Assembly (NCBI GenBank): GCA_963924555.1
Contig: OZ004581.1
Coordinates: 186,001 to 250,000 of the forward strand
From: Crambe crambe
Taxonomy: Eukaryota > Porifera > Demospongiae > Poecilosclerida > Crambeidae
DNA length: 64,000 bases
Direction: 5' to 3'
The translations under genes and the position numbers were made by a program. Of the stretch, positions 52,901 through 64,000 are shown piece by piece. Within the stretch, counting starts at the first letter, position 1; every line of letters starts with the position of its first letter. The notes under the pieces were generated by a model. The model was not told where the DNA came from and made no database searches. It saw only the letters and a program-made list of their open reading frames with translations.

Positions 52901-55900
52901 CTGAGGGACCTGTTCAATGCTGAAGGATTCGTGCAGCTGCAGAATGGGCCTGTATTGGAGATCAATAATACTGTCCCTAGCAACACGGGACGGTATCGAT
53001 GTGTTGCGTTTGGAAACAATGTCCAAGAGAGCACTCTCATTGTTGTGTTGCCTAGTAAGTGTATGAGGTGAGGAGTGAACTTTTTATAGCTCTCGTCTAT
53101 TCTAACCAGGGACTAATATGGGACTAGAAATATTCTATTTTCGTCAAAGGCCTTCTAATTCTACACAAGCTCTGCCCGATGGCTTTCTCCTGAATGAATT
53201 CAGGCCAGGAGAGACTCTTGAAGTGCAATGCTTCGGGCTGAGTGGCCATGGACAATTAGTGTGGTCTACGGACGAAGGAGGGGAACTGCAACGTCAGCTA
53301 GCTGCTATTGGGACAGGATCTGGAACAATCATCATAAGTGTAAGGACATGGGGACTTTGAACTTTTATTTACTAGTAATAGCAGTCAGGAATTCTTTGTG
53401 CATGGAGTTTACACTTTTCTTAATCACATGCAGTTTCGTAGACATAATAGAGTAAGCAACTGCAGGTGTTCTATTCTATTTTTCACTTCAGTCCTACACA
53501 TGCACACTCGATGTACGCATACAGTATCTTTCTCTTTTTCACTTCTAGGGAATGGGTGAGATTAGAATAGCTCCATCCTCACCTCACGTCACTGAGCTAA
53601 GGGTCCGGTTGTTCTCAGGTCAAACCTCTCCCTTCATGCAAACCTTCATGTGCTCCTCACGAGAGTCAGGGACTTCCAGGCGTGTCACTTTAACTACAGG
53701 TTAGACATGCCTCCCCCCCCCCCCCCCCCCCCCCCCCAGCAGCTGCATTTAGGCTATTACAATAGCTGATCTGGTAATTGCTATGTAAACAGATCGCTCA
53801 ATTAACTTTTGAACTTTTTAGAAGTTTGCCACACCTGAGTTATTGAATGATATTGTTCTCATGCCTCCTACCCCTCCCCCTCACTCCCTCCTACCCCTCC
53901 CCCTCTTCACCACCCCTCCACCCTCAACCCCCACTCCCTCCTACCCCTCCCCCCTCTTTACCACCCCCACTCCCTCCTACCCCTCCCCCCTCTTCACCAC
54001 CCCTCCACCCTCACTGCTTTTCTGTCAATACAGCTAGCAATATAGTGGTACCGTCCCAGGAAAATAACTATAGTCCTTCAGTGGGACAGGCCTGGAACCT
54101 CACGTTCCTCATCCTCAGATCCAATCAAAGAATAGACCCCGTCCTTATTCGGAATGGGCGAGAAGTACGTGGTGGACTCAGAATGGACTCTGCTAACCCT
54201 CAATTATTCATCCATCAAAACCCGGTCGTTTTATATTCACATGCAGGACTGTACTCTGTGGAAATAATACGTACATATGTACCCATAGTCCTAGCCCTAG
54301 CCCTAGCCCTAGCCCTAGCTCTAGCCCTACTCCTACTCCTAGTCTGATGTACGCACTCACGTCATGTAGGCATGCAGTGAAAACTAATATCACTGCCTGA
54401 TATAATGAGTCATAAACTAAACCCCTGAAATGAGGCCGACTCCCATACTGTCATTTTCTAGCACAATTGTAATTGTAATGTAATTTACCATTCTATACTG
54501 GCTATCAGTCACACTTTGACCTTCTTTGGTCTTATCTGTGTGTGGATGATTAATTACTATCTTCATCCCCCCTGCAGAGGATTCACCTGAGCCATTATTC
54601 GTACTAAACTTCACCGTCAATATAATAAGTAAGTTATATAATCATACATGTCCATGTACACTGCATGTCCATGTACACTGCATGTCAATGTACACTGCAT
54701 GTCCATGTACACTGCATGTCTACACTGCATGTCAATGTACACTGCATGTCAATGTACACTGCATGTCTACACTGCATGTCAATGTACACTGCATGTCCAT
54801 GTACACTGCATGTCCATGTACACTGTATGTCTACACTGCATGTCAATGTACACTGCATGTCCATGTACACTGCATGTCCATGTACACTGCATGTCTACAC
54901 TGCATGTCAATGTACACTGCATGTCCATGTACACTGCATGTCCATGTACACTGCATGTCTACACTGCATGTCAATGTACACTGCATGTCCATGTACACTG
55001 CATGTCCATGTACACTGTATGTCCATGTACTGTCCACTGCATGTCCATGTTACACTGCATGGATGTATAGTGATTCTTGCCTTCTTCTTCAATAGGTGTT
55101 ACTCTAAGCACGAATATTTCATCTCTTTCTATCCAAGAGCGCACAAGTTTTGAGCTCTTTTGTAACCCGTCTGACCCAAATGTCCAGTTGGACTGGTCCT
55201 TTATCAGAGTGGGTAGAGGCGAAGGTCCTCAGATATCTCCAATGGATGAGAACTATCAGCTTTCCCCTCCTCTTCTCCATCACAGGTGAGCATTTGAACA
55301 GTCCAGGAGTGGACAGTGCATGGAATGATAATGGACACACTTGCATAGGACCCAGCTTTTTGTCCATGTAGAGAGGTTATCCTCTTTTGGAGGTTATTTT
55401 GTAATACAGATAATAGCTAGTTTGTCCATGTTTATCCTCTTTCTGAGTGTCCTTTCCACTGTAACACATTCACATACGAAGGTACTTTAGATTGTCATAG
55501 GTTCCAACTTTCTGAAATGAAAATTAGTGACATGCTTGGATTAATATACTGCGCCCGTAAGCGCGTGAAAATTGTTGAAACCACGCCCACTTCTGGTTAA
55601 CCACACCCTCTTTCTTAAGCAATATAGCCGAGTGTCTGTGGCTTCCGTGGCAGACATTAGGCTTGTACGTAGTTCAGTGTCTGTGGCTTCCGTGGCAGAC
55701 AATAGGCTTGTAGTAATTTCGTGCGTGGCACTTTGATGGAGTGAAATTGCGTGGCTGCCACGGAGCTTTCGTGACAGTTGGAACCTATGGATTGTCCTTT
55801 GTTGAGAGGTTTGTCCTTTGATCACATAGGCTTTTAGTGAGAAGTGCTCGAGAAGATGGTACCTTCATTTGCCAAGTGAGACTTAATTCAAGTATTTCCA

Positions 55901-58900
55901 GAGCCATCCAAGTCAATATACTACAGGGTAAGTCAAGTAGCTAACTACATGCCTGGGGACATTGACCATGCATTTTGATCACATGACCATTGAGTGTTAT
56001 TACTCAGAATGTGCTCAGTCTTTTGCTGTTGGAGTTTTGTGGCCAGCCTCGTTTGAGGGAGATATACAGAGTATCAGCTGCTCCTCCATCGACTCAAGAT
56101 TCAGGTGATTATTGCTTTAAGGTGGTGTGGGGGATGTTTATTCGTTCTATTCATGCATGCCCATACATAGTAGAAACTGCCTGAAACTGCTGGGTATACC
56201 AGTGGCGTAACTAGGCTTGATTGAGGGGGGTTCATAAAGTCTCTGTGCGCTTATGCATGGAAATTTGCCCCCACTTTTGACTAACCGCAACCTTTTTTGG
56301 ACTACTGCACCCACTTGATGTTGTTGGTATACATAATATCTAACCACTAAATAGCCAAAATTCTCTACTGTATAAGGCAGTGGCTAAGAACAATAGGGTT
56401 TTAAAACATATTGTTCCAAACCACAAATCCTTCAAGGCCACCACCTATCCCTGCCTGATGCAAGGCATTGTTCTACACTACTGTATCTTCAGTGCATTGA
56501 GAGTTGGTACGTAGGTGAAGGGGCGTTCACATGCAACCTGTGAACAATAGTAGTTACGCCCCTGTATATACAATGCCCTTTAACTGCTTCAGATTGCACA
56601 GTTATTTTCTTAACTAATAATATATGGCTATTTTTCATTTGCAGTAATTTTGTCAGAGCATCTCGTCTTTGTGGAGATGGAGGGGTGTGGTCAGATGTAG
56701 ACTTCTCCAACTGCACCCTCGATTCTCTTGACACACCTCCCTTCATCTTGCTCTGGTTGAACTTTGACCCCCAATCACTCGGGGCTGAGGTCCCCCCTTA
56801 CCAACAGATCATCCAGGAGGTTAGCCAAGACCATAGAGACATCATGACTTCTCAAAGTCAGATGCTACTTAATACAGTGGAAAGGACACTCCAAAAGAAG
56901 ACAAACCTCTTAACAAAGGACAATATATACCCTTATAATGACTTCCAATACGAAGGACGAAAGGATGGGCCCCAAGTGTGTCCATTATTTGGAGGTTCCA
57001 CTGTATTTCGGCACAATCCAGGGTATTATAGTTCATCTGTTTTCTGTTCTGTCAATATATGTACAGATTAGTAGTAATATTTCGTTCCATGGAGGTGTTG
57101 AAGTAATAGCTGGAAGTGCTTCTCTTACAATTGAGTCTCGGGATGTCAATCTTCAGCCAGAGGATCAAGATCAGCTCTTTGTCCGACCGGCAACTTACAA
57201 AGCTTCCCTGAACGTTACTGATTCGAGAGAGGTTGATCTTACCAGCATCCGCTCGAGATTTGTGTCTATAGTGAATTTTATTGGAGGGACAGGAGCAAGA
57301 GTGTATCACTCCAGCATTGCCTCCAGAAGTGAAGGAGCAATCACATTCCAACCCTCAAGTACGTAAGAAGAATCTCACTCACTCACTCACTCACTCACTC
57401 ACCCTCACTCACTCACTCACTCACTCTCACTCACTCACTCACTCACTCCCTCACTCACTCACTCACTCTCACTCACTCACTCACTCACTCACTCTCACTC
57501 ACTCACTCACTCACTCACTCACTCACTCACTCACTCACTCACGATTCACTAACTCACTCACTCACTCACAGCAACAGTATGATTATCACAATGCCTGAAC
57601 TGGCCTTCAAAATTGAAATCTTTCTCTTGCAGATGAGTGTCAGTGCTTTCCATTCATCTTTTTCTTTGAAGTGCCTTCGAAGCGGCAGGTTAACGTTGTA
57701 CCCATTACAAGTGCTCCTCCATTCCCTCGTCCCAGTTCTCAGCAGCTGCTATGTGTGGGAGCTATAAGTTCTCCTTGCAGCTGTCCAGTGCCTCCTGCTG
57801 GGGGCAACAGTCCCTGTCAGGTATGTAGGGGAGGGAGAGGGAAGGAGGGGAGGGGGAGGGGGAGGGAAGGAGGGGAGGGAGAGGGAAGGAGGGGAAGAGG
57901 GGGAGGGAGGGAGGGGGAGGGAAGGAGGAAGAGGGGAAGAGGGAGAGGGAGGGGAAGAGGGGGAGGGAGGGGAGGAAAGGGAAAGGAAGAGAGAGAGAGA
58001 GAGAGAGAGAAAGATATCTTGTGCCGGTTAATTTGCACATAGCTGTAATATCTCATTCTTGTATTAGTGTGTGGCTCCCTTTATTGGTGATGGGGAGAGG
58101 TGCATTATAGATGGGGACCAGGACGGCTACCCCATTACACCCCTCTCCACCTGCTCAGATGCGGAGCTCCAGCAACAGACGCCCACATATTGTGCCAATG
58201 ATACCTGTCCTCTTATCTATAACCTCCCACAGAGTGACACGGCCCCCTGCACCATGCCGACACCAAGTGGAGGTACGTATGGATGCTTGGGGCATACAAT
58301 GCAACCTCCAAATAATGGACACACTTGGGACCCAGCCTTTCATCCTTTGTAGAGAGGTTGTCCTCTTTTGGAGGTTATTTTGTGCAGAGGACCGTATGTA
58401 CAAAGGTATTTTTAGATGGTTCTGTGTTGAGAGGTTTAGAGTGTCCTTTTATAGGAGGTTCCTCTGTACATGGAAGTAAGAGATCCATCTTGAGTGGCTA
58501 TAAGCATAATGCTATTTTCTTATGCAATCCTCATCATAAACTACATTGATAAATCCTGTGATATGTGTGGTAGGTGTGAAGTGTCTGTTGGAAAGAGATC
58601 CAGAGTACAACATCCTCTGGGGCTACACGGACGCAGGCCAGACTGTCACTCAAGCCTGTGGGCAGAATTTCACAGGTGGGTTAGTTACGAGTGTGAGCTT
58701 CACACACTAAGTGAAGACAATAGTTAATAGCATAATAGTTTCGTGTGGTAAATTTTTTTGGTATGAAGCACTTAAATTCTCTTGTTTTGTGTAGAAAACC
58801 AAATAATTGTACCCGACAAATAAAAATGTTCTACATAATTATACGGTATTATATTTGGACAGGAAATGCCACCAGGCCTTGTGGACAAGACGGGAAGTGG

Positions 58901-61900
58901 TTGGCGGCGAACTCTTCTGATTGTGCGAGAATTGCCTTCCAAATTGTTCAGCAGGTAAGACTGGGGTCAAAGGTCAAGTATGAAGCATGAGCAGTGGCTA
59001 GATAGCGTCAAATAATTGATAATGAATACAGTGGAACCTCCGGATCCGATAAAGAACACACTGAAAGAGGACAAACCTCTCGACAAAGGACAATCTAAAA
59101 GTACCTTTGTATATACATTCTATACAAAACAAAAGAGGATCACCTCTCCACAAAGAAGAAAAGGCTGAGTCCCAAGTGTGTCCCAAGTGTGTCCATTTAT
59201 TCAGAGGTTGAATATGATACGAACCTGTTATAGCTACTGCTTACATGCTGTACTGTGTGAGAGTGTCTGTGTTTATTAATTTTTATAGAGAGCTTCACTG
59301 TTGCTTGGAATGGCCTACAGCATAGCAGGAAGGACGGACATCATTGATGACATAAATCAAGTGGCCACCATCACCAACCCTGATGGCATCTCCTTGGTAC
59401 CATCCGATCTGGAGACCACGTCACTCTTCATTCGGGACGCAGTGGACTACTTGCGGAGAGGCCCAGGGGAAACTGGCAGCTTAAGTACAGTAAGTACAGA
59501 AGAACAAGAGAAAGAAGAATTTCCAGACGATCTTCATGGTTTTGTGTGATCCATCTCTTAATTTTAATGCCCTGGAAGTACATATAAAGTAGTAATAGGG
59601 TAATGTGGAAGCCTCGAAGCTACCTATTACAGGACTGCTTTTTTTCCGTGATTCAAAATGCTGCAGGCATATGTAATGTGTCACTTTTTCCCATTCCTCC
59701 CACATGCAGTCTCGACCGATTCTCAATGTGGTCAGTAACGTTGTGAGCAGAGAGAATAGAGCAGGGGCTGCCCTCCTTAGGTCAACCAAACCCAAAACAA
59801 CGTATAGCCAAGATATCCTCAACTCTGCAGAAAGATATGGACTCTGGGTGTCCTCTCTCCTGGAACAGAATGACACCAATTCCACCAGGGGGGAAAGAGT
59901 AGTCCTGGCTGCTGATAATGTTGGTGAGTATCTATAGTATGAACCAGGTGGAGGGTATACTTATCTCGATGGGGTGAGGAGGGGAAGGGTTAAACGGATC
60001 TGCTACTATTAAGATTTAAGAGAAAATGGAAAGGTAGCTAGCTAGCTATAGCTGCATTCTCTACCTCAATGCATTAAGCTATCTCTTTGACTTATAAGCA
60101 TTTGATAGAGATCAATGTCTTCTTTTATTAGTGTTGGAAGCCAGAAGTGTTGTGGTAAATGACCAGCTGACTCCTCTCACATTCCCTGAGGCTAATATTT
60201 CCAACCTGACGGATAATCCCACAGCTAGTGTTCTAGCAAGAGCACAAGATGGTGAGAAAGAGATACTTCACAATTCCATAGAGATATTGCACTCAGTGCT
60301 AGTTTGTATATTGTAATGCTTGCACTCTCCCCTGCAGCTTCCATTACTCTACCAACTTCACTTCTGAGGCAAAGAGGTTAGCGACACTGTGAAGACAGTT
60401 TAACTAGATAATTTACTAGTAAATATCCAGGCAGTTTACTAGACACTGTCAGTTTACTAGTACATATCCAGATAGTTTACTAAGTAGTTCACTAGCACAT
60501 ATTCTAGACAGTTTACTAGTCTTCATACCCAACCAGCTAGCTATGTATAATATGATTATTTCTTTAGCAATCTCTGGACGAGTGCGTGTGGCCAGCATTC
60601 TCTTCCAGAGCATTACAGAGTTCCTCCCTTCAGCTCAAGTCAACAAGTTCTGTGCTAGTCTCAGTCCTAGTTCTAGTCCCTTACCGGCTGTTTTCCATTC
60701 CATTCCAGCATTACTCAGAGTCCAGTCTCAATAATCATATCTAGTCAAGTGCAGCAGCAAGGTGGGAACGCTTCAATCAGGATCCCTGACCCTGTGAACA
60801 TCACATTCACCGTTCTAAATAGAGTGAGTTCATCCGGCCAAGGGCTGAGTGGATGCAGTAGAAATTCCGAATAATGGACACATTTGGGACCCAGCCTTCT
60901 GTCCTTTGTAGAGAGGTTGTCCTCTTTTCAGAGTGTCCTTTATCGGAGGTTTCTCTGTAGTCCAATTACATTATTTACGTATGTATGAATGTGCTGTTGT
61001 ATGATTCTTACATGTGTTTCTTCTTCAGACTTCTGCTGACAATTTGACCTGCAGTTTCTTTGACTTCAATGAATTGTAAGTCAGACATTACATCACTGAT
61101 ATGGGGTAGACCCTGGGGATAGGGTGGGTAAGGGTAGACCCCCTGGCCCCGGGTGGGGTAGCTAGACCCAGGGGTAAAGTACAGGGAGATTCCAAGGGCA
61201 GCTAGAGACAAAAAAAAAATTCATATCCTTTCACAGGAATAGTTTTTCTGGAGTTGGTGTGAGCACAACTCGAGTGGCTACTGTCAATGGAAGCAATGCC
61301 TTGGTGGACTGTCAGAGCTCTCATCTCACTAGTTTTGCAGTGTTGGTCAATGTGGCTGGCGTGGAAGTAAGTAAATAAAGCAGTAGAACCTCTGACAAAG
61401 GACACTCTGAAAGACCATAAAACAATCTACATTTTATACAAAAGAGGGCAACATCTCTATGAAGGATGAAAGGCCGAGTCCCAAGTGCGTCCATTATTCG
61501 GAGGTCCCACTGACTGTATACATTGGAGCCATGTCCACTGAATGTGGGCTCCTATAATTTGATTGCTTTTTGGTTTGTTTAGTTCAGTGAAGCTCTCAAC
61601 GTTGTGTCCTACATTGGCCTTGGGCTCTCCTTGGCTTGTCTGCTAGCAACCATCATCTTCTTTCTCACGTTCGGGTAAGAATAGCCAATTAGTTGAACAC
61701 AGGGCAGGGACAACCCCCTGATCAATAACATTATACTTTTTCCTTGCATGCAGGAAGAAGCTCTTCAGTGCAGTGCACAACTTTGTACACTTGAATCTTG
61801 CCATAGCTCTCTTCCTGGCCTACTTGACCTTTGCCATTGGAGTTGACCTTGCTAAGAGCAATGAGGTGCATAGTCTTAACCTATTATTTATGAATCTAAA

Positions 61901-63821
61901 CATTCACTTGTGAGTGTTGAAACCTAAAACGAATTTTTAAAAAAAAGCTATTTTACAGGAATTTACCAAGGTTATAGACTGGGAAATTTCTGGAAAATGT
62001 TCAATTTTTAAATGAGACCAATAACACTCAAATGTGAATCTAAGCTTCACTGTGGTGTCTAGATTGAGCGTTAAAACCTTTTGGTCACAACTTCCATTTT
62101 CAGCAAGGCTGTAGCAGACTTGGGAAATTGCCAATCACTCAGATGTGCATTCATTGTGATTCATTATTCCTGTAACTATCGCTAAATGATTGCTTGTATT
62201 CAGATTGGTTGCAAGTTTGTGACTGCACTACTCCACTACTTATTCCTGTCTGCATTCTGTTGGATGTTGTGTGAAGGGGTCATGCTCTACCTCATGCTGT
62301 GGGTCGTTTTCTCCAGCCTCTCCAAGAAATGGTGGTTCTTCCTCCTCCTAGGATGGTGTAAGAGTTTATTAGAATATAGGACACTCCGAAAGAGGACAAC
62401 CTCTCAATCCAAAAGCATATATACACTCTATACAAAATAATATCCAAAAGAGGATCAAAGGATAAAACACTAGGTCCATTAGGTTCCACTGTATAATTTT
62501 GCATTGTTACTACTTGACCTTTCACCTTTCAGTTCCTCCGGTTATCTTCGTGGTCATTGGATTAGCAACTAGTCTGAGTGGATATGCTGTGTATGATACC
62601 ACTGGAAAGATTCGATTGTGAGTTGCATTGCTCTCTCTCTACTGATCAGTTATATCATGTGACTTCTTCTTTGTTTGTTTGTTTATCTGTCTGTCTGTTA
62701 ATTTGTTTGTCTGTCTGTTTGTTTCCTCCCTCGTAGTTGTTGGTTATCTTCGGCTGCAGGAATACATGCAATTTGGAACTTTGTGGCACCCATGCTGGCG
62801 ATAATTCTAGTCAGTAAAGATAAAAACAGCATGGGATACCTCCAAATTCAAATGGACACACTTGGGCCCAGCCTTTTGTCCTTAGTAGAGAGGTCGTCCT
62901 CTTTTGGAAGTATTTGTAAATAATAGATTGTCCTTTGTTGAGAGGTTTGTCCTCTTTCAGAGTGTCCTTTATTGGAGGTTCCATGGTGTTGAGAGGTTTG
63001 TTCTCTTCTTTATTGGATATTCCACTGTATTGATCTCTGCAGATAAATGTCGTGTTTCTCGTGTTGGTGCTTGTGAGTCTTGTTCGTAGTCGATCCAAGA
63101 AGCAGCAAGTGAAGGATAAAGGAAAGAGGATTGATTTAGTCACGTAAGTCATCGCCATCTTTTTACTGTATATTCACTCTCCTCCCCCTCCCCTCCCCTT
63201 TATTCTCCTTCCCCTCCCCCTTTCCCCTCCCCTATCTTCTCCTTCCCCTCCTCCCCCTTTCTTCTCCCCCTTCTCCTCCTCCTTTCCCTCTCTCTCCCCC
63301 CCCTCTTCTCCTAAATCCCACCTCCTCCTCCCCCCCCCCCCCCAAATACTTCATACCTTCCTGCTTGACCCCTGTTGACCTGCGTAGGTCCACTATCAAA
63401 GCCTCGATCATCCTTCTTCCTCTCTTGGGACTCACGTGGGTCTTTGGTCTCTTTGCTGTCAACCAAAACACCGTTGTGTTTGCATGGATATTCACAATCT
63501 TGAATGCTTTCCAAGGTGTCGCTATCTTCGTGCTTCATGTGCTTCGACATGAAAAGGTAATCCAGTGGAACTTTCAAATAATGGACACGCCTTAGAGATT
63601 ATATACAAACGATTGTCCTTTGTTGAGAGGTTTGTCCTCTTTCGGAGTGTCCAGTTTTCCAGTGGAACCTGGTCAGGGGGGTTTCACTGTATGTGTTCAG
63701 GGGGTTCCACTTAGGGCAAGGGAAGATATTTTATTACCTTCTCTTTTGGCAGATTTGGGGAAAATGTAAGAAGAAATATCATCTCTTTGAGTCCACCACA
63801 TCAAAGAACTCCAACAGTCAG
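49938..63821 (+). CDS. Adhesion GPCR with Ig-like ectodomain and two HRM domains (3' incomplete)
   Basis: Thirty-five exons up to the window edge, all in phase (1800 codons): 49938-50415, 50596-50748, 51310-51645, 51883-52093, 52201-52307, 52803-53054, 53110-53339, 53549-53699, 54034-54270, 54578-54628, 55096-55285, 55830-55927, 56035-56104, 56645-56819, 57067-57358, 57633-57820, 58068-58272, 58574-58675, 58863-58954, 59289-59489, 59710-59923, 60132-60251, 60338-60376, 60568-60638, 60719-60823, 61029-61075, 61237-61366, 61583-61674, 61754-61865, 62204-62357, 62533-62617, 62737-62809, 63043-63143, 63388-63556 and 63753-63821. Order: signal peptide (ends SVEAQ), Cys-rich region, several Ig-like domains (e.g. 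LFLNC...GRYRCVA), HRM 1 (VLWPASFEG...RLCGDGGVWSDVDFSNC), Cys-rich linker, HRM 2 (ILWGYTDAGQ...RPCGQDGKW), GAIN, GPS with HLTS, then class-B-type 7TM from ~1515 (CWMLCEGVMLYL; GLTWVFGLFA). Exon joins at 56819 and 60638/60719 are the least sure. Family role: adhesion-triggered G-protein signalling. Confidence 0.88.
51646..51790. repeat. Tandem repeat copying a splice donor region
   Basis: Degenerate repeats of CATCTTGACAACAGGTACTA just after adhesion-GPCR exon 3; a second CAACAG/GTACTA at 51699/51700 is in frame with the first. Confidence 0.7.
53711..53739. repeat. Poly(C) tract
   Basis: Uninterrupted run of C in an adhesion-GPCR intron; C/T-rich repeats (CTCCCTCCTACCCCTCC) follow at 53860-54015. 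Confidence 0.8.
54285..54342. repeat. (CCCTAG)n hexamer repeat
   Basis: Telomere-like CCCTAG hexamers in an adhesion-GPCR intron; the same hexamer in reverse encodes the GLGLGL run of the receptor at 36972-40120. Confidence 0.8.
54640..55065. repeat. 17-bp minisatellite
   Basis: About 25 copies of CATGTCCATGTACACTG with a 13-bp variant (CATGTCTACACTG) in regular alternation. It gives spurious open frames in several registers. Intronic. Confidence 0.9.
55310..55462. mobile_element. CAGTGGAACCTCC-family MITE
   Basis: Copy with GGACACACTTG, GAGAGGTTATCCTCTTTTGG and a CACTGTAA end, in the intron between the two halves of an Ig domain. Confidence 0.6.
56875..57003. mobile_element. CAGTGGAACCTCC-family MITE, complete
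   Basis: 129 bp, TA at 56873-56874 and 57004-57005, 55 bp beyond the chosen exon-14 donor of the adhesion GPCR. Confidence 0.75.
57376..57566. repeat. (ACTC)n microsatellite
   Basis: About 190 bases of CACT/ACTC units right after adhesion-GPCR exon 15. Confidence 0.9.
57821..58010. repeat. GGGAGGGA purine tract
   Basis: GGGGAGGGAGAGGGAAGGA-type repeats starting at the exon-16 donor of the adhesion GPCR. Confidence 0.85.
58297..58466. mobile_element. CAGTGGAACCTCC-family MITE, complete
   Basis: 170 bp, TA at 58295-58296 and 58467-58468; 24 bp after the exon-17 donor of the adhesion GPCR. Confidence 0.7.
59029..59210. mobile_element. CAGTGGAACCTCC-family MITE
   Basis: Left end CAGTGGAACCTCCGGATCC after TA (59027-59028); the right end is worn. 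In the intron between HRM 2 and GAIN exons. Confidence 0.65.
60861..60957. mobile_element. CAGTGGAACCTCC-family MITE, short
   Basis: 97-bp copy with GGACCC AGCC... and GAGAGGTTGTCCTC, TA on both sides, in a GAIN intron. Confidence 0.6.
61381..61512. mobile_element. CAGTGGAACCTCC-family MITE
   Basis: Copy starting CAGTAGAACCTCTGACAAAG and ending GGAGGTCCCACTG, in the intron between the GPS exon and TM1. Confidence 0.65.
62368..62491. mobile_element. CAGTGGAACCTCC-family MITE
   Basis: Copy in the TM4-region intron with GGACACTCCGAAAGAGGAC and an AGGTTCCACTGTA end. Confidence 0.6.
62827..63027. mobile_element. CAGTGGAACCTCC-family MITE, partly duplicated
   Basis: Larger copy with two ...TTTATTGGA..TTCCA ends (near 62980 and 63025), suggesting an internal tandem duplication. 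Ends 15 bp before the TM5 exon acceptor. Confidence 0.6.
63176..63345. repeat. Pyrimidine-rich CCCCTCC tract
   Basis: CT-rich run with a C14 stretch at its end, before the TM6-7 exon. Confidence 0.8.
63562..63690. mobile_element. CAGTGGAACCTCC-family MITE
   Basis: Starts CAGTGGAACTTTCAAATAAT 6 bp after the donor of the TM6-7 exon; ends in a short duplicated GGTTTCACTGTA region. Confidence 0.6.
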
Positions 63822-64000
63822 GTATGCTATGATCAAACTAAAAAGCAGCATCAAGCCTTCTCAGGAGTTTACATTGTTACGTTTCCCACAGTATATTAAA
63901 TGCAGGGTGGGCCACCCTGTTTGGATATAGAACTTCAAAGAAAGTGGGCTGGGTCTATGGCACTATATTATTCTCATGAATATACTTAAACACCCTGTTT

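Noticed and set aside
54285..54342. CCCTAG array as a telomere or telomeric fusion
   Set aside because: Only about eight imperfect hexamers, intronic, with ordinary gene exons on both sides.
54640..55095. Several overlapping open frames of 130-160 codons on both strands
   Set aside because: All are translations of the 17-bp minisatellite; composition is repetitive and the region is an intron of the adhesion GPCR.

Overview
The window looks like nuclear DNA from an early-branching animal, most likely a demosponge (an Amphimedon-like genome is my guess). The reasons are dense, short GT-AG introns, AT-rich spacers full of TAGC/CTAG runs, many small TA-flanked elements, and animal gene families (calpain-5, CD-MPR, adhesion GPCR, CARD, Ig/FN3 receptors) with unusual domain orders. 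Species is inference. No bacterial-type features, CRISPR, rRNA or tRNA were seen. Exon models were built by hand: splice sites and reading phase were checked at each junction, and every complete model closes in frame.

Layout. (1) 115-1478 (-): ELO-family fatty-acid elongase, 3 exons, 271 aa. (2) 2246-4398 (-): cation-dependent mannose-6-phosphate-receptor-like protein, 7 exons, 267 aa. (3) 4.5-7.1 kb: nested TA-flanked miniature elements, then a 1.5-kb minisatellite whose repeat orientation flips twice. (4) 7091-8736 (+): piggyBac transposase with all three catalytic Asp. (5) 9222-13581: a complete DNA transposon with 18-bp terminal inverted repeats, enclosing an 11-exon, 947-aa transposase with a RAG1-like N-terminus and a DDE core with C(2)C and H(4)H zinc motifs. 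(6) 15403-21730 (+): calpain-5-type protease, 12 exons, 657 aa. (7) 21976-31821 (-): a 1801-aa Ig/FN3 receptor with a p130Cas-like tail of YDVP repeats. (8) 32573-36033 and 36972-40120 (-): two tandem-duplicated 546-aa Ig-EGF-sushi single-pass receptors with diverged tails, separated by a relic of receptor (7)'s promoter and first exon. (9) 40595-41342 (+): decayed SWIM-finger gene. (10) 42311-49440 (-): a 1092-aa CARD-PH-C2 intracellular protein, head-to-head across 497 bp with (11) 49938 to beyond 63821 (+): an adhesion GPCR with Ig-like ectodomain, two hormone-receptor-motif (HRM) domains, GAIN/GPS and 7TM; its 3' end is outside the window.

From 22 kb on, nearly all genes encode surface receptors of Ig/FN3/EGF/sushi/GPCR type, with one CARD-bearing, membrane-targeting adaptor among them. 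That arrangement is suggestive of a recognition or innate-signalling neighbourhood, but co-function is inference. Introns and spacers carry about 20 copies or fragments of one TA-flanked miniature element with ends CAGTGGAACCTCC, plus many dinucleotide and purine/pyrimidine tracts.
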